Numbered from the stretch's first letter, positions 17,058 to 26,046 are shown. The stretch: DNA of 64,000 nucleotides from Larkinella humicola (GCF_008727875.1 NZ_VTWS01000011.1:1-64000), one strand, 5' to 3'. Made by a program: numbers and translations. The notes: a model not told the origin generated them from the letters alone.

Positions 17058-19478
17058 TCACCGCTTCACCGGCAGGTAGACGTGAAATGTTGTGCCTCTC
17101 TCCAGCTCGCTTTCGGCCCGGATGAGTCCGCCGTGGTTCTCCACGATTTTGCGGCACAGCGCCAAGCCGATGCCGGTGCCGCTGTAAGCCTTGCGGTGGT
17201 TCAGCCGTTGAAAAATTGTAAAAACCCGCTCGGAATATTCCTGCTCGAAGCCAATTCCATTGTCCGTAAACTGAATATGGACGTAGTTAAAACCCGGATC
17301 TAACCCGCTTAGCTGGGCCAGATCGGTTGGTCGAAGGGTTTTTGAAGCGATGGCGATGTGGGGGTCATTCACGGAGAATTTAAGGGAGTTGCCCATCAAA
17401 TTTGAAAAAAGCTGGTTCAACTGCATCGGTATTCCTTCAATCACCGGTAGCCTGTCGCGCTGAATCGTAGCCCGTTTCTGTTGAATCAGCAACTCGAAAT
17501 CGGTTTCGACATTTTCCAGAATCTGGTTGAGGTCGGTTTCGACAAAGGAGTCGGCGGTGGTCGACAAGCGGGAATAATTGAGGACGGATTTGATCAATTC
17601 GGCCATGCGCTTCGCCGACGTATTGATTTTATTCAGGTATTGGCCCGCGGCTTCTTCGTTGTTCAGATTAGCCTGGAGTAGTTCCGAAAAGGATTGAATT
17701 TTGCGCAATGGCTCCTGCAAATCATGGCTGGCAATGTAGGCAAACTGTTCCAGTTCATGATTGGTTTTGATCAATTCCTGATTACTCCGGTTCAGTTCCT
17801 CCGTACGCTGCTGCACCATTTGCTCTAGCTTGTCCGCCATCTTTTTCTGGTCGTCGATGTCGGTGCTGGTGCCAATCCACCACTGAATCCGGCCTTCTTC
17901 GTCCCGCATGGGCACGGCGCGGCTGAGTTGCCAGCGGTACTCCCCATCGTATCGTTGAAACCGGTGCTGAAAGTCGAAATCCTCGCCCGTCTCCATCGAT
18001 TTTAACCAACGGTCCAGGTTGGCCTGCCGATCGTCGGGATGCACAATGCGAACCCAGCCATGATCGGCCACCTCCGCGCTGGTCAGGCCGGAATAATCAT
18101 ACACCGCCTGATTGAAATAGTTCAGCATTCCGGACGAATCGGAAGCCCAAACAAACTGTGGCATGAAATCCGCCAGCAAGCGGAACCGCTCCCTGCTTTC
18201 TTCCAGGGCCTTTTGCACCGCCAGTTCAGGACGCAGATCCCGCATAACCGCCCCGATCGCCAGGGGCAGGCCCGTGTTCCGGTCGTCGACCCGCAGGCAA
18301 TTGTTATACAGCGGAATGGTCTCCCCGGTTTTCACATTCCGGGCGGCAAACCGACCCGACCAGCGGCCCGTTCCCATCACGGATGGGATAATTTCGGCGG
18401 CAACAAATTCAAATTGTTCCGGCGTATGCAGATCCGAGATCGGAATCAGCGAAACATCCTGATCGCAGTCGATGCCCAGCAGTTCTTTCCCGGCTTTGTT
18501 GATGTATGAATTGGTACCATCCAGTTCCAGAATCGACATCAGATCGACACTATTTTCAACCAGCGTCAACAATTTATGCTGTTCTGCCCGGCCCCGAACC
18601 TCCTCCGTGATGTCCTGTAAGGTTCCGTTAAACCGATAGGCTTTTCCTGTCTCATCAAAAAATGCCTTGCCTTTCGCCTTGACAAACCGTTCCCGTTTAT
18701 CAAGAAGGTTCACAATGGTATACTCGAGGTCATATTGTCCTGGCGAACCCGGTTTCAGAGCTGCCTGAATGGCTTCGGCGACTTTCTGCCGGTCTTTGTC
18801 AGCGATGATATCCAGAGCCATCGACAAATCGATTTCGACATCGGGAGCCAGCCCAAACCACGATTTTAGCCGGTCATTTCCGGTAAAGCGGTTTGTGGAC
18901 GGGTTCAGGTCCCAGGTTCCTAATTCAGCCGCATCGATGGCAAACTGCAACTGATCCTTACTTTCTTCAATTTTTTTAAGAGTCAGAATTTTCTCCGTCG
19001 TTTCCGTACAGGTGACGAACACCCCGCCCACGGCACCCGATTCCACATTGACCGGGCTGTAGCTGAAAGTCCAGTATACCTCCTCGATGTTGCCATTCCG
19101 GTAAATCGGAAGCAGTTGATCTTCGCTCCAGATGGCTTCACCACCCCGCACCACCTGATCAATCAGCGGTTGGATCGTCGACCAGATTTCCGGCCAGATT
19201 TCGGCGCCTTGTTGTCCCAAAGCCGAAGGATGTTTGCCGTTAACACCCAGACTGGGCCGAAAGGCGTCGTTGTAAAAACCGATCAGATCAGTTCCCCAAA
19301 ACAGAAACATCGGGAATTTGGAATGCAGAACAATGCTCAGCGTGGTCCGCAGGCTTTGCGGCCAGCTTTCGATGGCGCCTAATGGGCTTTCCGACCAGTC
19401 GAACGCATCGATCAACTGGCCCATTTCGCCCCCGCGGGCGAGGAATTGAGCAGAATTGGTCCGGGTTTGGTGTTCCAT
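17058..19478 (-). CDS. Multi-PAS sensor histidine kinase
   Basis: This is an 806-residue, apparently soluble kinase without transmembrane segments. In order it has four PAS-like domains (about 10-150, 160-285, 295-415 and 425-550), a short coiled coil, a HisKA domain with the phospho-acceptor His near residue 585 (SHDLQEPLRKI), and a HATPase_c domain (N-box NLMGNSLKF, G1 DNGIGF, G2 GTGIGLAL). The open frame extends to a TTG at 19493. I chose the ATG at 19478 because AAGGAG, a good Shine-Dalgarno sequence, lies 7 nt upstream. It is the second gene after the receiver protein and is almost certainly co-transcribed with it. The signal is unknown. Confidence 0.93.
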   Translation of the reverse strand: MEHQTRTNSAQFLARGGEMGQLIDAFDWSESPLGAIESWPQSLRTTLSIVLHSKFPMFLFWGTDLIGFYNDAFRPSLGVNGKHPSALGQQGAEIWPEIWSTIQPLIDQVVRGGEAIWSEDQLLPIYRNGNIEEVYWTFSYSPVNVESGAVGGVFVTCTETTEKILTLKKIEESKDQLQFAIDAAELGTWDLNPSTNRFTGNDRLKSWFGLAPDVEIDLSMALDIIADKDRQKVAEAIQAALKPGSPGQYDLEYTIVNLLDKRERFVKAKGKAFFDETGKAYRFNGTLQDITEEVRGRAEQHKLLTLVENSVDLMSILELDGTNSYINKAGKELLGIDCDQDVSLIPISDLHTPEQFEFVAAEIIPSVMGTGRWSGRFAARNVKTGETIPLYNNCLRVDDRNTGLPLAIGAVMRDLRPELAVQKALEESRERFRLLADFMPQFVWASDSSGMLNYFNQAVYDYSGLTSAEVADHGWVRIVHPDDRQANLDRWLKSMETGEDFDFQHRFQRYDGEYRWQLSRAVPMRDEEGRIQWWIGTSTDIDDQKKMADKLEQMVQQRTEELNRSNQELIKTNHELEQFAYIASHDLQEPLRKIQSFSELLQANLNNEEAAGQYLNKINTSAKRMAELIKSVLNYSRLSTTADSFVETDLNQILENVETDFELLIQQKRATIQRDRLPVIEGIPMQLNQLFSNLMGNSLKFSVNDPHIAIASKTLRPTDLAQLSGLDPGFNYVHIQFTDNGIGFEQEYSERVFTIFQRLNHRKAYSGTGIGLALCRKIVENHGGLIRAESELERGTTFHVYLPVKR

Positions 19479-19491
19479 GAAAAGCTCCTTC
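19479..19491 (-). promoter_or_regulatory. Shine-Dalgarno site that fixes the kinase start
   Basis: On the minus strand AAGGAG is followed by CTTTTC and then ATG at 19478. Strong Shine-Dalgarno sequences are rare in Bacteroidota, so this one is informative for choosing the start and for coupling translation to the receiver gene, whose stop codon overlaps this site. Confidence 0.6.
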
Positions 19492-19891
19492 AAGCCATCG
19501 GCTGATTGAATAACAGCTTAGCCAATCGGGTGGTCAGGGTTGAAATGAGGGGCGGCTTGGTCAAAAAATCGGTTGCTCCCAAGGCTTTGGTTTCGTGAAT
19601 ATCTTTGGGTTCCGACGATGTAGTATAAATGATGATGGGTATGTGTTCGATGCGGGCAATTTTCTTCAACTCCATCAAACACTGCTTTCCATGCATCCGG
19701 GGCATATTCAAATCCAGAAAAATAAACTGGGGCATGAACGCATCTTCCTCACGGAGCTTCTGGATGGCCTCTCCACAATCGTCAGCCACCACACACGTCA
19801 GCGTCGGGTCCACTTTTTTTAAAGCCAGCGTAAACAATTCCTGATCGTCTTCGTCATCGTCGATCAGAAAGCAAGTGACGGGTGAGTTCAT
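19490..19891 (-). CDS. Single-domain response regulator receiver protein
   Basis: The 133 residues form one CheY-like receiver domain with no output domain. The acidic cluster is DDDEDD (residues 11-16), the phospho-acceptor is Asp60 (FLDLNMPRMHG), and the conserved Thr (IYTTSS) and Lys (LTKPP) follow. It is of the subtype commonly paired with multi-PAS kinases (Rcp1-like), which signals through protein contacts or a phosphorelay. It is the first gene of the two-gene unit; its stop codon is 12 bp before the kinase start. The promoter must lie in the 169-bp divergent gap with the dehydratase gene. Confidence 0.93.
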   Translation of the reverse strand: MNSPVTCFLIDDDEDDQELFTLALKKVDPTLTCVVADDCGEAIQKLREEDAFMPQFIFLDLNMPRMHGKQCLMELKKIARIEHIPIIIYTTSSEPKDIHETKALGATDFLTKPPLISTLTTRLAKLLFNQPMA

Positions 19892-20060
19892 TCAATGAAA
19901 CGATTGAGTAATCTTGCGAAGATATTAAACTTATTGATGAAAAGTGCAAAGGCTTTCATTTACCAAAAACTTTCTAACTTACCGCCCAAAATCATTCGAC
20001 GACTCAAATTTCAGTTCCTAAAGTCAGTAAATCCTTCACTCACTAACCTCCAATTCAACA

Positions 20061-21767
20061 ATGCACCTTCGTTCCCAAGAATGGTTTGGCCGCACCGGCA
20101 AAGACGGTTTCATTTACCGGGCCTGGATGAAAAATCAGGGTTTCCCACACCATTTGTTTGAAAACAAGCCCGTTATCGGCATCTGCAATACGTTTTCAGA
20201 ATTAACGCCCTGCAACGCCCACTTCCGCGACCTGGCCGAAGCCGTCAAACGGGGCGTGTGGGAAGCGGGCGGTTTTCCGCTCGAATTCCCCGTCATGTCG
20301 CTCGGTGAGTGCCAGATGAAACCGACCACCATGCTGTTCCGAAACCTCGCCAGCATGGATGTGGAAGAGTCGATTCGCGGCAACTCGATGGACGCCGTGG
20401 TACTGCTGTGCGGTTGTGACAAAACCACACCCTCGCTGGTGATGGGCGCTTGCAGCGTCGACATTCCCACCCTCGTGGTGTCTGGTGGGCCGATGCTGGC
20501 GGGCAAATACAAAGGCCGCAACATTGGTACATCCGACCTCTGGCGGTTTGCCGAAGCCAACAAAAAAGGCGAAATGTCGCAGGAAGAATTTGTGGCCGCC
20601 GAAGCCTGTATGGCGCGAAGCCAGGGGCACTGCGCTGTGATGGGAACAGCCTCCACAATGGCCGCGATGGTCGAGTCGCTGGGGCTGGCCTTGCCCGACA
20701 ATGCCACCATTCCGGCGGCTGATTCGCGCCGGAAAGTGCTGGCCCACATGGCCGGGATGCGGGCCGTCGAATTGGTGAAACAAAACGTTCGTCCGTCCGA
20801 TATTCTCACCCGCCAGGCCTTCGAAAACGCCATTATGGTCAATGCCGCTCTGGGCGGATCCACCAATTTCATCATCCACCTGACGGCCATCGCCGGGCGA
20901 ATGGGCGTGCCCCTATCGATCGATGATTTTGACAAACTATCGGCAAAAATCCCGTTGTTAGCCAATTTGCAGCCTTCCGGTGAGCATTTTGTGGAGGATT
21001 TGTTTTACGCCGGTGGCCTGCCCGCCATCATCAAGGAGTTGCGGCAGTTTCTACACAACGACGCCATGACCATTAATGGCCGGACGCTGGGTGAGAACAG
21101 CCTTGCGGCCGAATGTTACAACCGGGAGGTGATCGCGTCGGTGGCCGAACCGTTCAAACCGGAATCGGGCGTGGCCATTCTGAAAGGCAATCTGTGTCCG
21201 AATGGGGCGGTTTTGAAACCCTCGGCGGCTTCGCCCGAACTGATGCAACACACGGGCCGGGCGGTGGTTTTCGAGAACATCGACGACTACAAAAAGCGCA
21301 TCGACGACCCGGAACTGGACGTCGATCCGTCGTGCGTTTTGGTACTGAAAAACGTGGGTCCGAAAGGCTATCCCGGTATGCCCGAAGTGGGCAATATGCA
21401 GCTACCCGCCAAAATTCTGGCACTGGGTGTTCACGACATGGTGCGGATTTCGGATGGGCGAATGAGCGGCACCGGTTTTGGCACGGTGGTTCTGCACGTT
21501 TCGCCGGAAGCAGCCATCGGCGGCAATCTGGCACTGGTTCAGGATGGCGACCTGATTACGCTCGACGTCGAAAACCGCCTGCTGAATCTCCACGTCGATA
21601 ACGAAGAGCTGGCCCGGCGGCTGACTCATTTCAAACCCATCGACCTGGGTTACGAACGCGGCTATACCCGAATGTACATCCACCACGTTTTACAGGCCCA
21701 CGAAGGCGCCGACTTCGACTTCCTGCAAGGCGGTTCCGGCCCGGTGGTGAAGCGAGACTCGCACTAA
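20061..21767 (+). CDS. IlvD/Edd family dehydratase, probable L-arabonate (sugar acid) dehydratase
   Basis: This is a 568-residue Fe-S, Mg2+-dependent dehydratase. Cysteines for the cluster appear in GICNTFSELTPCNAH, CGCDKTTPS and, later, the region around GHCAVMGTASTM. The CDKTTPS form, together with LRSQEWFGRTGKDG at the N-terminus, KPSAASPELMQHTGRAVVFE and the C-terminal VKRDSH, matches characterised L-arabonate/D-xylonate dehydratases rather than dihydroxy-acid dehydratase (CDKNMPG). The product would be a 2-keto-3-deoxy sugar acid. No dehydrogenase, lactonase or aldolase for an oxidative pentose route is nearby, so the pathway partner is elsewhere. The substrate is inferred from family resemblance. 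Confidence 0.88.
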   Translation: MHLRSQEWFGRTGKDGFIYRAWMKNQGFPHHLFENKPVIGICNTFSELTPCNAHFRDLAEAVKRGVWEAGGFPLEFPVMSLGECQMKPTTMLFRNLASMDVEESIRGNSMDAVVLLCGCDKTTPSLVMGACSVDIPTLVVSGGPMLAGKYKGRNIGTSDLWRFAEANKKGEMSQEEFVAAEACMARSQGHCAVMGTASTMAAMVESLGLALPDNATIPAADSRRKVLAHMAGMRAVELVKQNVRPSDILTRQAFENAIMVNAALGGSTNFIIHLTAIAGRMGVPLSIDDFDKLSAKIPLLANLQPSGEHFVEDLFYAGGLPAIIKELRQFLHNDAMTINGRTLGENSLAAECYNREVIASVAEPFKPESGVAILKGNLCPNGAVLKPSAASPELMQHTGRAVVFENIDDYKKRIDDPELDVDPSCVLVLKNVGPKGYPGMPEVGNMQLPAKILALGVHDMVRISDGRMSGTGFGTVVLHVSPEAAIGGNLALVQDGDLITLDVENRLLNLHVDNEELARRLTHFKPIDLGYERGYTRMYIHHVLQAHEGADFDFLQGGSGPVVKRDSH

Positions 21768-21777
21768 GAGAATTATT

Positions 21778-21868
21778 TCGCGGAGTTGAGCGGAGGAAAA
21801 AGGGAGTTAAGCGGAGATTTTTTTTAAAACTCTGCTTAACTCCCTTTTTCCTCCGCTCAACTCCGCGA
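21778..21868. repeat. CGGAGTTGAGCGGAG-family palindrome, copy 1
   Basis: The 39-bp arms 21778-21816 and 21830-21868 match at 38 positions with a 13-nt loop of mostly T and A. The palindrome starts 10 bp after the dehydratase stop and ends 14 bp before the convergent epimerase stop. Closely related palindromes are at 28908-29009 and 39507-39598. The arms are built from repeated GAGTTGAGCGGAG/GAGTTAAGCGGAG units. Confidence 0.95.
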
Positions 21869-21882
21869 TACAACTCAATTTT

Positions 21883-22818
21883 TTAAATCCCCTCCGCCAC
21901 TTTTTTCATTTTCTCCAGCCCGGTTTTTGCCACCAGCAGCGCGTCCTGCGCGTAGTAGGTTTTGTTGAACAGTTCGAGTGACAACACGATTGTTTTGCCG
22001 GGTGTTTTCAGTTGTTTCAGCGTGTCACGAACCGGTCCGATGCCGTCGCCCGGATACACGCGGTCGGCATCGACGATGGTTTCGCGGGGTGGATTCGCGG
22101 GGTAATCGTTCAGGTGGAAAACCTCAATGCCGGGTTTGCCCACCAACGGCAGGCTGGCAGGACTCGAACCGCCTTTATACAAATGGTAAATGTCCAGTAG
22201 CACCCGCGCCGACGGGTGCCCGCTCTCGACGGCAATGAACATCACCTCGCTCAGTTTATTCAGGTTTTTAGAACCGCCCCACAGTTCCAGTTGCGGGACC
22301 ACGCCCGTTTTATCTCCCAGTTCCAGAATTGTCCGGTAGCGTTCGGCGGCTTTTCGCAGATCCAGACCGGGCTGCTGGGTTGCTCCCATCGGCGGTGCTG
22401 CGGTGCGTTTGCAGCCAATCTGCGCCAGCAGTTCCATTTCCTGCTTTAGTTGTTCCACGCCCTTGGTTCGGGTGGTTTCATCATCCACAATCCACTGCGC
22501 AAACCCGATGGCGTTTTCAACTTTGATTCCCAGATCACCCAGCAGTTTGCGAACATCGGCAACGGTGTGGGTTTTCAGGTATTCCTGAAAGGAGTTCATC
22601 CAGATTTCGACCGAGCGAAAACCGGCTTTTGAAGCGACTTCCAGTTCTTTCACAAAACCGAGATTTTGCCCCCGGATGGTGCTCATATTCAGAGCAAACG
22701 TAAACGGCGGAGGGTCTTTTACCACTTCGGGTGCGGAATGGGCTAATAACGTTGAGGGCGACATAACGGCTCCACCAGTCGTGGCGGCTAAGGCAGCAAG
22801 GGTCTGACGACGGTTCAT
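21883..22818 (-). CDS. Sugar phosphate isomerase/epimerase-like TIM-barrel protein, exported
   Basis: The protein (about 311 residues from the chosen start) is a xylose-isomerase-like TIM barrel (AP endonuclease 2 superfamily). Motifs include GFRSVEIWMN, PQLELWGG, VLLDIYHLYKGG and VFHLNDYPANPPR with likely metal ligands Glu, Asp, His and Glu. The open frame starts at 22938, but the ATG at 22818 begins a twin-arginine-like signal (MNRRQTLAALAATTGG), typical of exported members of this family, so I prefer it. The substrate is unknown; relatives act on sugars, inositols or keto-sugars. The gene is convergent with the dehydratase, separated by the palindrome. Confidence 0.87.
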   Translation of the reverse strand: MNRRQTLAALAATTGGAVMSPSTLLAHSAPEVVKDPPPFTFALNMSTIRGQNLGFVKELEVASKAGFRSVEIWMNSFQEYLKTHTVADVRKLLGDLGIKVENAIGFAQWIVDDETTRTKGVEQLKQEMELLAQIGCKRTAAPPMGATQQPGLDLRKAAERYRTILELGDKTGVVPQLELWGGSKNLNKLSEVMFIAVESGHPSARVLLDIYHLYKGGSSPASLPLVGKPGIEVFHLNDYPANPPRETIVDADRVYPGDGIGPVRDTLKQLKTPGKTIVLSLELFNKTYYAQDALLVAKTGLEKMKKVAEGI

Positions 22819-23019
22819 GAAAGGTTTGGGAATAAGAACGTTTTGGAGCGAAAAATACGGAATTCCTGAGACTATACGACCCTCGACGTCAAGATTTCGG
22901 GCTTGATTTGTACTTTTCTGATTTTGGAGGGGAAGCAATCGCCCGGGATTTTCGGTTTTCCGGCTTGTCTATTGCCTTCCATCGCCTATCTTTCATCCCG
23001 GATTACAACCCACGCTTAT

Positions 23020-23589
23020 ATGGAATGGATACTCAGTTTTTGCCTCGGGATTGCGCTAAGTGCCTGCTGCGGTTTTCGGATTTTTGTACCCATGCTTGTC
23101 GCCAGCCTGGCCGTCAAGGTGGGCTGGATTGCCGTAACGCCCGGTTTTGAATGGCTGAGTTCGTGGACCGCCTTCTTTTTGCTGGCAACGGCTACTCTCA
23201 TTGAAATCGGGGCGTATTACATTCCGTGGCTCGACAATGCGCTGGATACGGTGGCAACGCCGGTTGCGTTCGTGGCCGGAGCCATCCTGACAACCTCATT
23301 TGTTGCCATCGACGAACCGGTTTTGAAATGGGGATTGGGCATCATTGCAGGCGGTGGAACAGCAGGACTGATTCAGGCCGGAACCAGTTTGCTGCGAATC
23401 GGCTCGACGGCCACGACCGGCGGTTTGGGCAATCCGGTGGTCGCCAGTGCCGAGAACGTCGCGTCTTTTGGACTTTCACTCCTTGCGGTCTTTCTTCCGC
23501 TGCTGGCTGCTTTTGTGGTGTTGGCTATTTTCGTGTTCATCATCCGGCTCATGGTGACCCGAAAACGGCAACCCCATCAGCCGACCTAA
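23020..23589 (+). CDS. DUF4126 family membrane protein
   Basis: From the ATG at 23020 the protein has about 189 residues, with hydrophobic segments near residues 1-35, 45-70, 85-110 and 150-185. Glycine-rich turns (AGGGTAGLIQAGTSLLR) are characteristic of DUF4126. The frame is open for 39 codons upstream, but that part is not family-like. Function is unknown; it is an inner-membrane protein conserved in many bacteria. It ends 10 bp from the convergent dipeptidase gene. Confidence 0.85.
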   Translation: MEWILSFCLGIALSACCGFRIFVPMLVASLAVKVGWIAVTPGFEWLSSWTAFFLLATATLIEIGAYYIPWLDNALDTVATPVAFVAGAILTTSFVAIDEPVLKWGLGIIAGGGTAGLIQAGTSLLRIGSTATTGGLGNPVVASAENVASFGLSLLAVFLPLLAAFVVLAIFVFIIRLMVTRKRQPHQPT

Positions 23590-23599
23590 TGCGACCCGG

Positions 23600-24679
23600 T
23601 CAACGCCAGGCTTTCTGCAAAAACCGCAACCAGTTCTTGTAAAAGATGTTTTCGATATCGGCCTGAGCATACCCCCGCGCAGCCAGTAATCCGGTCAACT
23701 TCTGCAGATCGGCAATGGTGTCCAGGTCGGTGGGCGACTGTTCGGTGCCATACGTTCCGTCCAGATCACTGCCGATGGCAATGTGCTGGCTGCTGCCGGT
23801 GAGCTGGCAAATGTGGTCATAATGCTCGATGATGGTTTCGATGGTGATGCCAAAATCAGCCGGATTGCTGATTCGCTGCGTAAAACCGGGTTTCATCATC
23901 CAGGCATCGAAGCACCCGCCGATCACCCCACCGCGTTCGGCCAACTGAAGAATCTGGTCGTCGGAAAGCTGACGCTGGTGCGGCACGAGCGTCCGGCAAT
24001 TGTGGTGGCTCGCCCAAACCGGGCCTTTGTAAAGGGAAAGAGCTTCCGAAAACCCCTCGTCGGTCAGGTGTGTGGCATCCAGAATGATCCCCAGCCGATC
24101 CATTTCCACCACCAGTTCCCGGCCCAGGGGCGTTAGCGGACCGCTCAATCCGGTGCCGGGGGCATAGCGACCGGTGCTGTAATGCGCCGGTCCCAACGCT
24201 CTCAAGCCGTACGCATAGGCTTTTTCCAGGTACGATAAATTCACCAGCGAATCAGCTCCTTCCAAACTCAGGATATACCCCACCGGTTTTTTCTCGTTCG
24301 GAATCGATGCATCGAGCCAGAGGGCAACGTGCTGATCAAGACCGGCGCGGTCGCGAATCTGGATCATCTCACCGGCGTCCTGCATGGCTTCATACCACGC
24401 CCGCTGCGCCTGGGTCATGGCCCAGGCCTGGTGGGGCGAATTCCAGCCTGCGCCGGGCAGGTTGCCGTTACTCTGATTAAACCGGGCGATTTGCGTAGCG
24501 ACCACAAGGCCAATGTCACCCCGGCGAAGATCGGGCAATGAAACCGTGCCTCTGGCCCGGTCAATTTTATCGGTCATTCCCGCTTCCACGTCCCGGATTT
24601 CGTGGGCCGACAGCCGGTAATCGCGGTTCCATTCAATCGCATTCAGGGAAATATCCAGGTGGGCATCAATCAAAAACAT
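23600..24679 (-). CDS. Membrane-dipeptidase-like peptidase, family M19
   Basis: This is a 359-residue zinc-dependent dipeptidase (renal dipeptidase family). Metal and active-site motifs are visible: DAHLD at residues 5-9, SLEGAD around 147-152 (bridging Glu), DATHLTDEGF, SHHNCR and GSDLDGTYG near 305. No signal peptide is evident, so a cytoplasmic location is likely. The family hydrolyses L,D- or L,L-dipeptides. It lies downstream of the secreted-protein gene on the same strand but is separated from it by an intrinsic terminator, so it probably has its own promoter. Confidence 0.94.
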   Translation of the reverse strand: MFLIDAHLDISLNAIEWNRDYRLSAHEIRDVEAGMTDKIDRARGTVSLPDLRRGDIGLVVATQIARFNQSNGNLPGAGWNSPHQAWAMTQAQRAWYEAMQDAGEMIQIRDRAGLDQHVALWLDASIPNEKKPVGYILSLEGADSLVNLSYLEKAYAYGLRALGPAHYSTGRYAPGTGLSGPLTPLGRELVVEMDRLGIILDATHLTDEGFSEALSLYKGPVWASHHNCRTLVPHQRQLSDDQILQLAERGGVIGGCFDAWMMKPGFTQRISNPADFGITIETIIEHYDHICQLTGSSQHIAIGSDLDGTYGTEQSPTDLDTIADLQKLTGLLAARGYAQADIENIFYKNWLRFLQKAWR

Positions 24680-24696
24680 GGCAGGTACTTTTCAGT

Positions 24697-24727
24697 AAAA
24701 AAGGGGCTAAAACGGTTTTTCAGCCCC
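24697..24727 (-). terminator. Intrinsic terminator of the secreted-protein gene
   Basis: On the minus strand the stem GGGGCT/AGCCCC, extended by pairing of the A/T-rich inner part, is followed by a T-run. It lies 10 bp after the stop codon at 24737 and just upstream of the dipeptidase start at 24679. Confidence 0.75.
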
Positions 24728-24736
24728 AAGGTAAGC

Positions 24737-25453
24737 TTATTTTTCGCGGCTCCAAACTTCACTAACCTTTCCGCCAGTCGAGTTTTGCCCCCGGTGATAC
24801 CAGTCGGTTCCCTTCAGTTCGGCATCGAATGGCAGGGAGCGGCCCACGCGGTTGTTGTCGCGGGAGAAAAATTCCAGTTTCTCGGTGTATTTGCCGTTTA
24901 CATAGGTATACGTGCCACCGCCCGTTCCCATAAACTGTTTGGTTTCCGGGTTAATGGCAGCCCACTGAAACCGATTGCCAGTCAGGAGTTTCAGGGTTTT
25001 CCGGGCGGTTCGCGGGCGCGTTTTCACCTGTCCACTGTCGTCAATGTTGCCCGTTATTCGCCATAAACCGGCCATTTGTGTTTGGGCCGTCGGGGTGTCG
25101 GTGCGTTCGTAGGTATCGGTTCCGTCATCGCTTTTCACAACCAGGCGATTGTTTTTAAATGAATCGATGGTCAGTGTTTGGGTGGTTCCAACTTGCAGGC
25201 TGTCTTCGGTATTGAATTCGTACGTAATTTTCAGTTGCTTACCATCGGTTTGATACGTTCCTCCCTGCGCCCCCAGAAACCGGCCGTTTTCGTGAAAGGC
25301 CCCCATTATATAGCTCTCTGAAAGAACAAATTCGACTGATGCTCCACCGCTATCGGTTAACCGCCAGGAACCGGCGAGCGAAGGTACGGCTTGGCGGGTA
25401 GCTGTGGCCATCCATAGCACCAGCAAAAGGGGAAAGATGGTTTTGATTCTCAT
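24737..25453 (-). CDS. Secreted protein with two lipocalin-like beta repeats
   Basis: This 238-residue protein has an N-terminal signal peptide (about residues 1-22). It has two related halves, each opening with a short aromatic/turn motif: LAGSWRLTDSGG (about 26-37) and MAGLWRITGNID (about 127-138). Each contains GxxGGTY (GAQGGTYQTDGK, GTGGGTYTYVNGK) and a WSR/YER-like ending. This internal duplication suggests tandem lipocalin- or avidin-like beta barrels. No catalytic residues are evident and no characterised family is recognised with confidence. It has its own terminator, and its ATG lies 22 bp from the palindrome at 25475-25588. Confidence 0.75.
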   Translation of the reverse strand: MRIKTIFPLLLVLWMATATRQAVPSLAGSWRLTDSGGASVEFVLSESYIMGAFHENGRFLGAQGGTYQTDGKQLKITYEFNTEDSLQVGTTQTLTIDSFKNNRLVVKSDDGTDTYERTDTPTAQTQMAGLWRITGNIDDSGQVKTRPRTARKTLKLLTGNRFQWAAINPETKQFMGTGGGTYTYVNGKYTEKLEFFSRDNNRVGRSLPFDAELKGTDWYHRGQNSTGGKVSEVWSREK

Positions 25454-25474
25454 GATTTGACGTGGTTAGGGTTG

Positions 25475-25588
25475 ATTGACGCTTTTAAACGGAACGCGAA
25501 TTCAGCGGATTGCACCGATCAAAACTGATTTTAATCGGTGCAAATCCGTTCAATCTGCTGAATCCGCGTTCCGTTTAAAAGCGTCAAT
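25475..25588. repeat. Nested inverted repeat in a divergent intergenic region
   Basis: The 37-bp arms 25475-25511 and 25552-25588 match at 35 positions. Inside the loop a second small stem (CACCGAT/ATCGGTG) can form. Its inner sequence AAATCCGTTCAATCTGCTG is similar to the repeat at 41069-41149, which is read as protein. This is one of the few palindromes not next to a stop codon: it lies between divergently transcribed genes, 22 bp from the start of one of them. Confidence 0.92.
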
Positions 25589-25737
25589 TTCAGGAAAACC
25601 GTCGATTATGACAAGCGTTTTTTCAACGCCTGGGGCATTATTCGACCAACGAGAGCGTTTTCCTCATAAATTACCATCGAATCGTAACATATTATCCATT
25701 CAATGGTTACCTAGGTAAACCCTTATTACCCCTCATC

Positions 25738-26046
25738 ATGAAAACTCAGGAACGAGCGGTTTCCATCAATCGGGCGGAAAATCGCTTTGAACTCGAAAAT
25801 TATGGACAGCTCTCTTTTATCGCCTACACCCCGAAAGACGAAAAAACGCTGGTGCTGACGCATACGGAAGTACCTTCAAGGCAGGAAGGTTCTGGTTTAG
25901 GTTCTCAATTGGTGGAAGGCACTCTGAAATACATTGAGAAATACAATTTAAAAATCATCCCATCCTGCTCATTTGTAGCAGCTTACATCAAAAATCATCC
26001 GGAATATAACCGGTTGATTAGTCAGGAGTACCGGAAGAAAGTGTGA
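25738..26046 (+). CDS. Small GNAT-like N-acetyltransferase (YidJ/YjdJ-type)
   Basis: The 102 residues match the minimal acetyltransferase-like family of about 90-100 residues. The central acetyl-CoA-binding segment HTEVPSRQEGSGLGSQLVEGTLKYIE resembles motif A (Q/RxxGxG/A). The C-terminal PSCSFVAAYIKNHPEY with a conserved Cys is typical of this group. The acetyl acceptor is unknown. It lies between the divergent palindrome and the convergent desaturase-like gene. Confidence 0.85.
   Translation: MKTQERAVSINRAENRFELENYGQLSFIAYTPKDEKTLVLTHTEVPSRQEGSGLGSQLVEGTLKYIEKYNLKIIPSCSFVAAYIKNHPEYNRLISQEYRKKV

Noticed and set aside
20061-21767. Assignment as dihydroxy-acid dehydratase (ilvD)
   Set aside because: The CDKTTPS motif, the N-terminal LRSQEWF and the C-terminal KRDSH fit sugar-acid dehydratases. 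No branched-chain amino acid genes are nearby.
25476-25718. 80-codon plus-strand frame upstream of the GNAT gene
   Set aside because: Half of it is the palindrome 25475-25588; the protein shows no family features or plausible start context.
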